Positions 46,355 through 58,909 of a stretch of 64,000 nucleotides of DNA are shown here, one piece after another; the stretch's first letter is position 1; each line of letters begins with the position of its first letter. Where the stretch lies: the NCBI RefSeq assembly GCF_000218685.1, contig NW_006763293.1, forward strand, positions 2,167,968 through 2,231,967, in the 5' to 3' direction. Position numbers and translations under genes: made by a program. The notes under the pieces were generated by a model. The model worked only from the letters and a program-made list of their open reading frames with translations. It did no database searches and had not been told where the DNA came from. The stretch is from Serpula lacrymans var. lacrymans S7.9 (Eukaryota; Basidiomycota; Agaricomycetes; Boletales; Serpulaceae).

Positions 46355-48545
46355 TTACTCCTGACCCGGGGTCTTATATCTTCTCAATGCACGCTCCCTA
46401 ACTTCTTGATGCTGAACGATGGGCCTAGGGTATCCTAGCTTGTCGGCTATCTTTACTGGAGGGTTGTGCACTTCTGCTCATGGTGTCAGTCTTATTCATA
46501 TTTGAGAGTTCAATTGCTTACCAGGCCCTCGTAGATTCTTCAGCTCTTCCACGAAATGTCTTATGTAGTCCCCAGTAGGGTCTGCCTTGACACTCTGTGA
46601 GTAAGGATTGAACAGGCGAAAATACGGTGCTGGGTCTACGCCTGTGGAGGCACTCCACTGCCATCCACCATTGTTAGACGCGAGGTCCCCATCAATAAGC
46701 TGTTCCATGAAGTACTGGGCAACAAACTTTTTGTCAAGATTGACAAATGATACAGTGTGCAAAGAGCTTACCCGTTCACCTAAGCGCCAGTCAAGCATGA
46801 GGTCTTTGGAAAGGAACATCGCAACTATCATACGCATGCGATTGTGCATCCAACCTAAATCTCGTGATAGTGAGCATGGTGTATTCCAGGACATAAAAAA
46901 ATTCCTAACCCATTGTATTCACTTGCCTCATAGCTGCATCGACAATAGGGATACCAGTCTTTCCCTGTTTCCAGGCGTTTAGGTGTTCCTCATTCACCTC
47001 CCACTTGACGTCTGCCATCTTCTCTTGGAACGGACGCCCCATCGATACGCGTGGATACGACGCAAGAACATTGTTGTAAAAGTCCCGCCAAGCTGTGGAC
47101 GAGTCTCATCAGGGTTCTTTCCAAAGCATGGCCAATATTGTTCGATGCACTCACCGATCTCTTGCACCCATTTCCCCACTCCAGTAGTTCTTCCTGCTTC
47201 AACTTTTGTGATGTCTAGCAAGACCATGGAAGCCCTAACGCACTCTCTCGCAGAAATGACTCCTGCTGAAAGGTAGGGACTGATCCTGGAGGTTGTATCG
47301 CGATCTGCCCTGTCGCGCACATCTTTGTACGCGATGACTCGGCTCCGTTTCTCTGAAACCTCCGCTTCAGATGCTAAAGGATCTGCCGCACCAATCTGGC
47401 TGACACGAGATTTGGTATGGAGAAACCGAGAGAGAACCTACTCAAATGAGATATGACGTACTTCTGAGCATATTTAAGATGTAAAGAAGATAGGTAGGAT
47501 ACCTCTTTTGCAGCGTCAGCTCCAGCTGGCCATACTTTCTGCATTGTCTCTTTGTCTATGTCCTCAAGTTTGAATCCATCCACAAAGTCGGGCACAGCGA
47601 TTTCAAAAAGTGGACCAAAAATTGGATGCTGGCGAACGATGATAGAATTGCGTTGAGGTATGGGAGATGAATCAAGGTAAGTAGATATATTGCTATTCAA
47701 AGTCGCGATCCAATTGCGCTGATATGGCGAATAGACCTATGGTATTAACGTAGCGTCAGCACGTTCACTTTACTAGTAAGATTTGATGTTTACTGTATAT
47801 GCTTTGCCATTCTTGGTCTCTAAAACTCCAGGCTCTATGATACACTTGTCGTGGACAAAATTTGGTCTGATCTTGTATTCTTTTGCAAGCTGGCATATCC
47901 TGATGTCACGACGAAGTTCATCAAGTTCGTACTCAATGTTTGCGAAAAGTTGAGTGGTTTGAAGTGACTGCAGAATAGAAAGAACTCGCTCAGGAAGGGT
48001 ACGCCTTGTGGTATGCATTATTGTATAAAGTGGTATGTCGAGTAGGGTTAGAGAGGACTATATCCGTGTAAGTGGGAACGTAAGTTTCAATGAGGACTTT
48101 ACTTACTTTGATAATACGAAGATTTCGAAGGGTAAAATCGATCCTACGTTTACTACGATCATGCGCCACGTAATCCTGAGGGCTAAGTACAAATAAGACG
48201 ATGAGAGGAACACTATCTGAAACTGCTCGAGCTGATGCTTGCGCAAGAGCTCTGTTGTCAATTACTGGATACAGTAGTCTCAGTATCGCACTTTCACGTA
48301 TGCCATAAAGAATAGGGATACGTACTTCTAAGGTCATTCATTCTCATCCAGTAAACAATGCAATTTCCCTTTGGTGGGTCCTCGATAGCATCTTTATTCG
48401 CCCTCAAGAGTCTTGGGAGAGGCGGGTCGGCCTGAACAGCATTGGCATCTCCAATAGAGGCGACTTTCTTAGGTATGAAAGCGTAATTTGTTCTGCTTTT
48501 CTTGGCGATTACTATAGGACTCGAACTGCGGGCTCTCTTAGACAT
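46355..48545 (-). CDS. PHR1: CPD DNA photolyase, class I
   Basis: This flavoprotein uses blue light to split cyclobutane pyrimidine dimers. The ATG at 48545 opens [18 protein letters not shown], a basic N-terminus usable for nuclear (or mitochondrial) import. The antenna-domain blocks are [14 protein letters not shown] and [18 protein letters not shown]. The flavin domain has [60 protein letters not shown] (FAD site), [36 protein letters not shown] and [17 protein letters not shown]. It ends RYKTPGQE. At least six introns split the gene. The VDPAPYF wording and WQW pair are those of CPD class I photolyases, not of (6-4) enzymes or cryptochromes. Length is about 580 aa. Confidence 0.94.
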
Positions 48546-48635
48546 GGTGGTAAAGGAAAGAAACATGCAAGATTCTACAGAATGTCGTTACAGTACATCG
48601 GGTTTTAAATAATTGTTCCAAAATTCGTAGCATTC

Positions 48636-48665
48636 GGTTTCGATCGAGGAGTTTCGATCGAAACC
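48636..48665. repeat. Perfect 12-bp inverted repeat upstream of PHR1
   Basis: GGTTTCGATCGA (48636-48647) and TCGATCGAAACC (48654-48665) are exact reverse complements around the 6-bp spacer GGAGTT. The repeat lies 91-120 bp upstream of the PHR1 ATG and just past the glutaminase stop at 48700, inside a 154-bp intergenic gap. Confidence 0.85.
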
Positions 48666-48668
48666 AGA

Positions 48669-48676
48669 TGACGTCA
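48669..48676. promoter_or_regulatory. CRE-like palindrome TGACGTCA
   Basis: A perfect 8-bp ATF/CREB (bZIP) site three bases from the inverted repeat and 124-131 bp upstream of the PHR1 ATG. bZIP control of a DNA-repair photolyase would be biologically sensible, but it is inferred from the match only. Confidence 0.45.
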
Positions 48677-48699
48677 CCTCATAATGACCCGTTTTTATC

Positions 48700-51591
48700 T
48701 CAAAGGGCCAACTGTGAAATCGCCCAGTTAGAATCAGGACGAGTCAAGCAGAAGAAAAACTTACCAAAGCTAGATGACCGCCAACGACAGGGCGATTCTG
48801 GAAACCACCACTGATATCTCCAGAGACACTGTCGTACCAGTCGCTCAAGGGAACACTGTTCTCGCCGTTACCAATGTACTTGACGACAGATGAGATGAAC
48901 GTGTCCCGCATGGTATCATCAGTCACGATAGCGGCAGTCCACGACTGCCAATCACTCTTCGTGTAAGTGTGTCGGGTGTCTAATGGCACACCGTATGTGT
49001 CTACGTTGATTTTAGCCAAGTTATCCTTGAATCAAAAGGCCAATTTACTCACTGGTAACGGTCTTGTACCATGCAGTCTCTGTATATCACGGGTCAGGGA
49101 GAGAGAGATGGTTAAGATAACATTTATCTTACGCATGTCATAAACCGACTGAGGGAAAACATTGGTTCCCAATAACTTGTCTGCGTACAAGTTGTATGAG
49201 AGACCCCAGCTAGAATCGTCGCCATACGACAAAGTCAAATGTGATCCATCACTGGCCGTAGCGAAAGTTTGCCACTGAGTCACATAACTGGCTGCAATAG
49301 ACTAAAAGGAGTATCAAGTTAGGTCACACTGGACATTGCGACCTAGATGGACGTACACTGTAGTTGGATTCTTTCTGAGTGTCTCCGAGCATGCCAGCAA
49401 TGACGGACATTGCTTTGATACCGACAATACCCTTGATAGCAAGGTTAGTCTGATTGGCAAGCGAGCCAGCAAAGTCATCCGTGCTGATCTGATTCGCGGG
49501 GATAAGTGCTTCAGCAATGAGATATTGAGTCCATTGGTCGAGGAGACTAGACTGTGAAAAGCAATTCATCTAAGAACTCGGCCCAAAGAAAATATGAATT
49601 TGAGCTAACGTAGGTAGTGATGAGCGAGGTATCGTTGGACTTCTGAGTATAGCTCAAGGCCATGATAAGCATGTTGCCGCTCTCTGTGGATAGATTAGCA
49701 ACTATCAAAACCTTAAACCGATGGACAAACCTTCAAGAGGCATAGTCTCATCCTTTCCGTCATTGTGACCGAGGGCCTGGGGGTAGGCGGATCCTAACGA
49801 TGATGCGTCAGAAACGTTAGTTAGCTGATAAAACTGTGCTCACCAAGGTCATGGCAGGCCCATTTGTTAGGGTATTGTCCGGTTGCCTGGTACTCGAAAA
49901 GGCCGAGTATGAGATACTTGCCCAGAGCTGGGTTGGTGTATAATAAGATGGGCCAAGCAGGGAAGATAACGTCGACGGTGTTGACGTTCTGTTAAGAGTT
50001 AGCAGAGTGACTATGCAAAAATTCATATAAGTAGCTCACTCCATCGCTAGATATTTCTGTAATCGTGTTTTAGATTTATTGGAGAAGGAATAAAGCAAGG
50101 TCTGACCTTTGAGGAACATCAAGACGTCAGCAGTGTTCCAGGAGCCGTCGCTGTTCTTGGATATAGTGATCTCGGTTGCGCCAAATGCTTGCCTGACAGA
50201 CATTGCAACCAGGCCAGCATAATCAGTTGAGATAGCAGATGCATCACTCTGGAGCTGAGAGTCGAAGGCTTGAGCTCTTCCCAAAGCAGCAGTGTAGTCC
50301 GAATGGAAGAATGCGATCTATAAAGTTACTTGTCAGCATACAGAACTTATGAGTAAAGGTAAGAAAACGCACTGCATCGGCGACACTGGCGTAATTACTC
50401 CAGAAGTAGAGACTCCTGGCTTGAAGCTGGTTGTTCGCGATAATATATTCAACAGCAGGGTCCCTGGCTTGACCAACGGAGAAGACTACGGGGGTACTTG
50501 CGGTAGTTCCGACAGTTCCCAGATCGTGAGCGAAGGCAAATACAGGCCAGTCGTCGTTGATGGCGCGGAAATTTGTGTCGAGAGTGTTGGCAAGCACGCC
50601 GTTATTGATAAATTGCGCACGAACAACGGCATCTTGACCAGTTTGGTAGGTCGCCGAAGCAGTCTACAAAAAGAGGTGATTAGTCACGTGAGTGTAAACG
50701 TGACAAGAATAGTTTACATTATCCGTGGAGTAGTAGACAGAACCCTCTGTGTATGACGACGATTAACCTAAAAGGGAATATCAGAAGGTATCTGGACTCA
50801 CGTTGAATACGGTCCGAGACTTCGGTATAGAGTTGTTGATTCTCAAGTTGGACTTGGTGGGTGAGAACATTGCCAGTAGTTGTGCTAGTCCAGTTGACGG
50901 TAAGGGTGTCGTCACTCGCGACCCATTCGGCGCTGATATCTGTGTAAACGCTCACGGTGTGAGAGTTACCATCATTCGAAACGGCCGATAGTGTCAGGTA
51001 GGAGAAAGGAGTCGATTGTTTTACGAGATCAGTTGGCTATAATTACCGCAGATGAGATCACTACTGAAGGATACTATGAGAATGCAAACTCACCTCAACA
51101 GGGCTGAAGAAGTTGGCCGTCAAATCAATTGGGCCCGCAGTCATAACAAATGTACTTTGAGTGGACGTGATCTGTAAGGCAAAGTTAAGTCCTTACGATA
51201 TCACGAACGTAGATTGGCTCTACTAACGTCAAGGCTCTTCTGTGTGGCCGCCGTAGCGCCAGCCACTATTGGCAAGCCAAGGAAATTGTAGGTTGTGCCA
51301 TCAATGCGGACATATCCGGCCCATCCAACGTTCTGTAACAATCACCCCTGAATCAGTAAAGCTGTCGCTATGATTGACGGATTTACACACGGTACCAGTC
51401 CAGAATGTCGGCCAAGCTGCGTTCAGGGCGGTCCCCGCACCCTGAGGAAGCCAAGCAGACACATAAGGTGAACGGACAGCAAGGGGAACGGAAGCAGGGT
51501 TAAATGGGGTAGCTGTCCATGAGACAGCTTGTACGCCAGTAGAAATCGAGAGCGCCAGTGAGGCAAAAGAAAACAGATTGAGTAAACCCAT
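48700..51591 (-). CDS. Secreted glutaminase A (GtaA) family protein
   Basis: This secreted fungal enzyme family (DUF5127, DUF4965, DUF1793) includes Aspergillus glutaminase A, which converts glutamine to glutamate. The ATG at 51591 begins MGLLNLFSFASLALSISTG, a clear signal peptide ending near VQA. Blocks in order include SPYVSAWLPQG, GWAGYVRIDGTTYNFLGLP, FVMTAGPIDLTANFFSPVEP, LKEISSDGNVNTVDVIFPAW, GQYPNKWACHDLG, LGHNDGKDETMPLEESGNML, SNDTSLITTYSSLLDQW, DDSSWGLSYNLYADKLLGTN and GVPLDTRHTYTKSDW. The last four codons are in a tiny terminal exon (LLAL), with the stop at 48700. More than ten short introns are needed. No catalytic residues are known to me well enough to name. Confidence 0.9.
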
Positions 51592-54500
51592 GGTGCGTTT
51601 TTGGAGAGAAAGAGACGCTGAAATATTGGTGCTTTATACCCTCGAGATGCACAGATCACGTCAAGATATGACATAATAAGAACAATACCTGTGGGGGGAA
51701 GTTGCACATTCTCTTGAGGACGTTGTATCACACTGCATGTATGATTCTGAGCATGCGGGTACCGCCAACGTGACAAGCACATGTCCCAGGCGTAGCCGCA
51801 TCTAAATTCCCTCGAATTAACGGCTGGTGTCTCGGGAGGCCTACCAACTCGTGACTCCAGAGGAATGATTTTAAATCCACAAGGCTCGGTTCAGGCCAAG
51901 AACCTGCTGTGAAGTGCGGTACGAAGGAATGATTACGAGATCGGTTGTGGTCATCGTACGCCCATCTAGTGAACTGGCATGGTATGCTGAAGGCCTAAAC
52001 CCGTGATGATGACATATTAGTATCGTGGCTGATCTGTCGAACGCTATATTTGGGCGTAGGGAATGTCCTAAAACACGCACATATTGCTCAGCTCCAGGCG
52101 ATTCATGACCATAATTGCACAGATTACTGCCAGACATGACAATGATGCTAGATTCTTTCGAGAAATTCCAGATGGCTAAATGACGCAACGTGTCGGTCCG
52201 GAGGGCAGCTGACCTCCGAGGGAGGTCACACCGTTTTGCGTCTGTCACCGACAAACCAATAGGGGCCAAGCTTGTCAAAAATAGCACGGTGAAAAAATCA
52301 TATGCAAGGTAGAGCACAGGCTCAACATAGAAAGGACGATTATGGTTGTGTGCAGTCGCGTGTACGTTACCCATAATTGTGGGAACGTGTACCCAGACGT
52401 ACTGCCAACGGTACCTTGAAGTCAATATGGGATCAAAAAGTGATAGGACCTGGAAAAGAAGGATTATCCATCGCTGGCACAAGATATGCATACGAAACTG
52501 AGGTCACTTACTAGCACGGGAACAGACACTCGAGGCTCTGCTGTCCGGAGGCCGACAAGCACAAAATGTTAGCAGAACACAAGGCAGCTCACGTGAACGC
52601 ATGACGTGATATTGATCACTATTTGCTCTCAAAGCTTTTGCCAAACAATAAACAATAGCATCAATGCCGTGCGCTGCCGCGGCATATCGCAATCGCAAAG
52701 TCGTCGAGATACTCCAAAGTGCTGTATTCGTTAGCATACTGGTCTATCTGGCTAATTTAAGGATAATTTCAGTACGACAGTGTGGGCTAGTTAGCGGGAT
52801 ATGAGGGTGAGCGTCGCACTAACACTAACACGACCAAGCTAAATTCGGACCTTAGCGCCAGATACAGTTCATACTCGACATCCGGTAGATCGATGTCTGA
52901 TAACGATAACGCTGGGGATAAAGTCAGGCGTCGATCAGCTGACACAGGCCCATACTTGACTGAGTGGCCCATGACTGACTTACCCCATGTTAGTCTCGAT
53001 CAAAAAGCGGCTACGTACTACATGGCCCTCCCGTCTGATGCGAAGCTTGACTTCTTTTTTTTTATCGCTATATCGTTCAATATAATACAATATTATTCAG
53101 CTTGAAGATTATCTTGATCACTTCCAAGAACCATATTGGTCAAATTTGCGATGGGCGCATAGCCTAAAGCTCATGATTGTAGCGGGGAATTATCCCCGCA
53201 TATACGAACGTCGGGTCTTGGGCAGACCATATCAAGCCGATCAGGTACAGCTTGGGGTATGTGGCCCCGCCGGTAGCGGGGTACGCGTCCCTTAGCATGA
53301 TGCCATACTGTTCCCCCACCGCTTGTCTAAGTAATTCACAACCTGCAGAATAACAATCAATGACTTGATGCACTCAACTAGTCACTGGCCTACGCACTTT
53401 TTGCCCTCTCTCATCGCTATTTATCGCTACTTTTCTACCCCTTCTGACACGCCTGAGAAGTCCTATTGAATGACCGAGTACCCAAAGCACCACGATAATA
53501 ATGACACGACAGTATTGAGAAACAGGGATCCAGAATACCAGATCCATTCCAGGAACTACCAACGTGGGTCCATGCAAAGAATGCACTAGGTACGCGAAAG
53601 TGTCTGCGAGGGCAGCGGAAGACTCTTGGCTCCCCACCAGAACGCCTTGATCGATACTTCGGGCATAAAAAATGCCACAAGGCTTGAAAGGACTATGCTG
53701 ATGGTTGTAAGGGGCGTCGACGTCGTGGATGGGAATATTAGACGCAATCTGTCGCTGCTCGCACTCTATCAGCACAAAACGTTTAATCAGCAGTGACAGG
53801 CACAACCTCGGAGGGAAGGCATGAATTACCGTGTGTAGTTGTCGGAGAAATTCTGGTCGTGCCTTTGGAGAGTGCTGTGATTCGTAGGAGCCCGAGCGCC
53901 CGTGTGAATGTGCGAAAACTCGAGTTGTCTACCCCAGTTGTGGCCGATTGCGTCAACTCGAATGTGGGTTGTCCTTTGGGTAGACTAAAGGCAAAACAAG
54001 TAAGCTTAAATATTCCATGTTGCAGTTACAGCACATAACTTTCTGAAAACGCCACCTCTAGCGTGAATACACCAGGACAGGAAAACGTTATTATTTTACT
54101 GGCAAGCCTGCATGATGATAACTGAAGTCAACATAATTGTCACTCTGCGGCTGGTAGTTCGTTGTGCATGAAAACTACTTGCCACGAAAAGTACACAGAG
54201 TAAGTGACCCTGTGTTCTGCGCTACTTATACTTGTTTTTTTTTTGAACCCGGTTTGGCCATGTCGTCTCGTAAATATATTTCCGTATTGCAAATTTCCCC
54301 CATAGTTAACGGCCGTGGATCCTTAATATTGATGCAGGTACAACTGCAGGGTGACCACTATGCATACGGATTTGGACGAAATAAAAATACGCAGCCTGGG
54401 GCCTGGAACTGCTGTAAACCAGGTGACAGCAACCACCCTTCGATGCGCTGCCTGGTGACGATGTGTGTTGACAATCAGAAATCAGCATGAAACGACGAGG

Positions 54501-56053
54501 CAACCCCGTTTCGAACTTTGTTTTCTTTGCTTCAGTTGGTGGAAGTCTTCCCGCACGCGGAGAAAGCAAGCAGATACGATTCCGTCGCCATGTCCACATT
54601 GCGATGGATGGATGAACGGCACAAAAGGTTCGTATCCGAGCCACAAAAAAAAGCCGAAGTGCTCAATGAACTGAGCTCTGAGCTAATCTCGATTCCAGAT
54701 TTATACTATAGACAGATGACCAGTCTCGGTATACTGTGTTCGTTGTGGATCGGAGTTCCTCGAAGCCTCGGTCTGCTGGGCCGACCATGGTCCCAACGAT
54801 GACGTGCAAGCTTGACTTCCCGTCCTAAAATGCTATATATTTTCATGGCCTTCAGTTCCGAGTCAGGTGAGCAATTTTCGGGTCATGAGGAATAATAAAC
54901 TAACTATTAGCCTCCGGAGGTTAGATTACCCAGTGAAGCTAGTCCGCAAGTGCCTTCGAGGCCCACAAATAGCATATTAATTTCCAAGCATACGAGCGAT
55001 ATCTCCTGAACATTACCTCCCAAGATCGATCAGGTACAAGACGCGAAGTCGCACAGAAAGGATGATTTGAATGGCTATATGCGCTGCCTTGGAAAATACG
55101 GCGCCAGCACCACCAGTCACGAGTCACTTGCTGCCCGGCACGTCGACGATGAGTATATTGCTGCCTCGCTTTTGCCTCCTGGTTGGTGAGGCTGGGATTA
55201 TGAGCCATCCCTGTACCGGATCTTGAAATTATCGATGTTCGGCGAGCGGCCGGTCGAGGATTGCAGGCCATTTTCGAACCACGAACTCGTACCGCCTTGC
55301 ATTGTAAAACTGCGCTTGGATAGCATAATTAGTTTGTGCTGATATCTACGTGAGTTTGTCTTGTATGATAGTGGCCGCTTTCTGTAACGAGCCTCGTTTC
55401 GAGCCATGCTGTACAAGAGCGATAGTCGGAACTCGCTGGACTTCTGAAGCAAACCAAAAATCTGTAAGTGCCCTATACAAATACGCATGTCCCTTTGCTT
55501 CACGACCTGGTTGTCACTGCCGTGATTTTTTTCACATCAGAGGTCATCTTCGCGGAACATTGTTCTTCCACCGTCCTTCCAAATTTTTTTTTGCATTCGC
55601 AGACGGCATAGTCACCCGTACTACCGTCCAGAACCAGTGACTGTTCCATCTGTGAGTGCATTCTCTGCGAGAAATTCAAGCAGAAGAATTACGAGTTACT
55701 TGGGTAGGGATCAAGGTGAGATGAGTAACAAGAAGCGCCGGCTGCGTGTCTCGTACTAGAACCAATGCTACATCAGAAATTATAGAAGAAATATTACTGC
55801 ACCCTTCTTACCGTAGAAAAAAGTAACACATTATGCACATCTAAAATTCACGAGCCTCCTAGAGGATACGAGAAACACAAGGAAACAGGGAAAAGGGTGG
55901 CAGACACGCAGCAGACGCCACCCGCTGTTACGGCATGTGATCTCGACTCCGCGTCGAAGAGGCGCACGATGGGTCTTGCGCGCTGACACCCACCAACGGT
56001 ACCCTAACAGACCGTCCGCTGGTGGATTCCTCCCTCCCAACGCCCTCGCAGCC
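51592..56053. other. Gene-poor stretch with weak coding remnants
   Basis: This 4.5-kb stretch follows the glutaminase start. It holds scattered open frames on both strands: 51871-52491 (-) with one hydrophobic segment, 52504-52737 (-), 53374-53986 (-, listed separately), 54306-54644 (-), 54518-54802 (+) and 55198-55503 (-). None shows a family motif I recognise, and their ends lack good splice sites. It may hold decayed genes, a divergent orphan or old transposon debris. I saw no terminal inverted repeat, target-site duplication or transposase motif. Confidence 0.4.
53374..53986 (-). CDS. Unrecognised two-exon coding candidate with a membrane segment
   Basis: On the minus strand an open frame from 53986 to 53832, after a good acceptor TTTGCCTTTAG, starts SLPKGQPTFELTQ. 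It splices through a 66-nt intron (53831-53766) into a second open exon reaching a stop at 53374. The product would be about 180 aa. It contains SQESSAALADTFAYLVHSL and one strong hydrophobic helix (YCRVIIIVVLWVLGHSIGLL) followed by a basic stretch RRVRRGRK. That arrangement would suit a single-pass membrane protein with a cytoplasmic tail. No start codon was found and no family was recognised, so it may be a gene fragment or a chance frame. Confidence 0.25.
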
Positions 56054-57259
56054 ATGAGCCTGCCATCATCAAGAGAAATTGAGCTCGAAACATTTGTGAG
56101 ACAACGAGACGCGCAGGTCGCTGAACTCACGGTAAGGGCTTTTTGCTTGGTTTTAGTGTCGATTTGTCGTGCATCATGGGGCTAATGGCGCTTTGGTACG
56201 GTAAGGACGAGGTAGCACGTCTACGTCGGTATTTGTCTGTTCAACCTGATCCGCCAACAGCGAACCCAGTCACGCTCCCGCCTGCCCTGGTATCTGTCTT
56301 ACTACCGCACATCAACAGGGCCGCTTCTAGCAGTGGGAATGCACCGTCGAGTTCGGGTACGGTGAACACGGCGCTTACACAGCGAGTACGTCTTCTTCAG
56401 GAAGAGAACGATGAGCTTTACGAGCTTCTAAAACACGGAGAGACGGGTAAGCTGAAGGAGGAAGTTCGTGGTCTTCGGCGGGTAGTCGATAGGCTTGAAG
56501 GAGCTTTGCGAGGTATGTCATTCAGGGCACGCTATCGTTTTCCGTTTTTCCATTTGACGCATTCCAAATAACTCAGAATCGCATCAAGTCATCGTTTCGC
56601 TTTCGTACGTCACCTGTGCAACCCGAAGTGTAACACATATCTAACAACTTATCTATAGCTCTGAGCTAGATAAATCCTATGAAAGCTTCCAAACCTCAAT
56701 TCGCCAGAACAATGCCAATATATCTAATTCCTATGCCCCAGCCTCTCGTAAATCATACCAAGGATCAACACGTGCACCGTCAATAGGCAATGGTGCACAG
56801 AGGCTACCTCCCACAGGACCCAGAGCACACAAGAAGCCACGACTATCAGAGCCTCAAATCTCGCCTGCACGTTCCAACGTGTCGCTCCCCACATCGAAAC
56901 CTCACGTCCCACACTCGTCACGACAAAGCGTCTCGAGAGAGCCTGAACGTTCTCGCTCTCCACGAGTAATGTCTTCAGAAGGACGTGCAAAATCCAGCCA
57001 CAATGTAAAGATGGAGATCGATGAAGATGCGCGTACGAGGCCACGTTCTCCTGTCGATAGGGAGCGTGAGCGTGAGCGCGAACGTGATAAAGACCACGCA
57101 AGGGAGCGCGATAGAGAACGAGACAGAGACAGAGACAGAGATCGCGATCGCTTTTCACGACGTAACGCAGGTGGCGGAGGTGGTCGCAGAGGACGAGGCT
57201 TCAATGGTCATTCATATGGGAACGGTGATCGGACGTTAGCGGAGAGAATGGGACTTTGA
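56054..57259 (+). CDS. Coiled-coil protein, possibly WTAP/Mum2-like
   Basis: Four exons splice cleanly: MSLPSSREIELETFVRQRD starts at 56054. The second exon begins DEVARLRRYLSVQ. A long coiled coil covers VRLLQEENDELYELLK, GKLKEEVRGLRRVVDRLEGA and ESHQVIVSLSSELDKSYESF. The last part is Ser/Pro/Arg-rich, then a run of Arg alternating with Glu or Asp at about 57058-57150, an RGRG patch and the end LAERMGL. The coiled coil recalls the WTAP/Mum2 family, a subunit of the mRNA N6-adenosine methylation complex. I did not verify this and give it moderate weight. The Arg-Asp/Glu repeats are common in splicing-associated proteins, so a nuclear role is likely. Confidence 0.8.
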
Positions 57260-58909
57260 GTATTGAAGTTATCTGTGATCATTACATGTGGTTTTCAACA
57301 AAAAGACAAAATTTCCAGGTTATTTTTAATGTACCCGGTACGGTTATTCGTTGAACTTTGTCCCAATTGTATCGCTAGCTAACTGTTTGTGTCTCTGTTT
57401 CTGTGCCACCACAGCTTGTATTCTTACGTCTATGATCGTTGTCGTATTGCTATGAACCCAATCCGTATTCATAATTATTGTGTATCTCCAAGTCTGCACT
57501 GTGCTTGTCACGTATCAGGTTGATGTTTTTACCGCTGTAGCTCTAGGTATGGCTATTCATCATTCACGAACTTTGACGGCTTCCGCATGTAATAGATGAA
57601 CATTATTCGGCATCCAAGAGATCATCGATCAGTACTGCAACATTAATTCCGGCTGGCAGCGCGCACAGCAGCACGGCCGTCCCCTCGTTCACACTTACCA
57701 ACTTATTCGGGACATGTCAAAAAACCCTCATTTCGCTCTTTTACTTTTTCACCGGTCAGTCACGATCAATTGGGGCGCGACGGCGATTACAAAACAACTT
57801 GATACAGTATGTGACAATGTCCGCATTGGCTGCCTTTATGCTGCATGCTGCACTCAGTACGAACAAGTACTAGTGTCCAACGGAACCCGCCACAGACGCG
57901 AGTCTCACTTATTTGGCATAATTCCGCACACGCCTTATCAGCCAGCGCGCTAGAGGTTGCGTGATTACTCGTATACTCATATGACCTTCAAGTTGCTCTA
58001 TCGTATGGCGAAGGACTAAGGAGCTATCGCTAGCACGACATACGAGGCTCTGCACGTCCGCCAGTGCCGGTCCAACCTAGCCAAAAGTAGATGAAACGGC
58101 TCACTGTACTAAGAATTGTTGACAAACAATAACTCAGTTCCTGCTCAGATCATACTATGATGTTTTCGTTCAAAGATGTCTAACGCTACGTGTAGCAGTG
58201 ACGATCATATGATCCACCGTTCTTACAGCTTGAACAGGCTCGTGATGGAATGTGATTGCTGCTATTGACAGAACTTTGAGCTTCTCGTCGCCTGCATGAG
58301 GGCTTCTTCGCCGGGTACTTCTAGGAACTTCTTCCAACGCGTTTCATGCCTCGAAAAGTTTAAAATGCAGATTTACCCGACGCGTTTCTACGTTTGGCTT
58401 TGCAATTGCTACTTGTACCTACTGAGTACAAATGGGGCTGAAAGAGGACGAAGATGACTACTAGGTGATGAGCAACAATGCTGTAAGTAAGCTAGTGAAA
58501 GGTGATTAGAGGGAAGGAAGATGGGTAAAGTAAACATGTCTGGTAGAACGTTCGGGCATGTGAATGCGAGTGATATGATTATACATGCGTATATTTTAAC
58601 ACAGCGAAAGAAAGCCGAACGACAATGAATATGAAAGTGAATGGGCCGAGGAATCGGGCGAAGCGAAGAGGCATGACAGAAAGTCATAAATAAAGTGTTT
58701 GTCGTTGGGAAAGTCCGGTAAGAAGGATTATGTGCAGAATACAGTAATGGCACAAAAGAATCGACGATTCGACCGCAGTAGGTCGCAACTTGAAAAACCC
58801 CGATGCCGCCTATGTCTGAACGCATATGTCGTAAGGAGTGATTACTGCTGTCCGCACAGCCAGGGCGCTCGCTCGCCAAACAGCGTCACCAGCGCAACAA
58901 CGTCCACAA
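57260..58909. other. Intergenic region without clear genes
   Basis: About 1.65 kb separates the coiled-coil gene from the next coding region. The short frames at 57714-57953 (+) and 58409-58879 (-) have no family signal or splice support. Two ACGCGT hexamers 43 bp apart (58337 and 58380) are present but not upstream of any gene I can place. I see no ncRNA signature. Confidence 0.4.

Noticed and set aside
51871..52491. 206-aa minus-strand frame as a possible membrane receptor
   Set aside because: Only one weak hydrophobic segment, no conserved motif, and joining to the upstream frame at 52504-52737 by its best splice sites hits a stop.
56902..57204. Minus-strand frame rich in Ser, Leu and Arg (100 aa)
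   Set aside because: It is the antisense image of the Arg-Glu/Asp repeat coding region of the WTAP-like gene.
58337..58385. Two ACGCGT (MCB-like) hexamers 43 bp apart
   Set aside because: They are not upstream of any gene I can call, so a cell-cycle promoter reading is unsupported.
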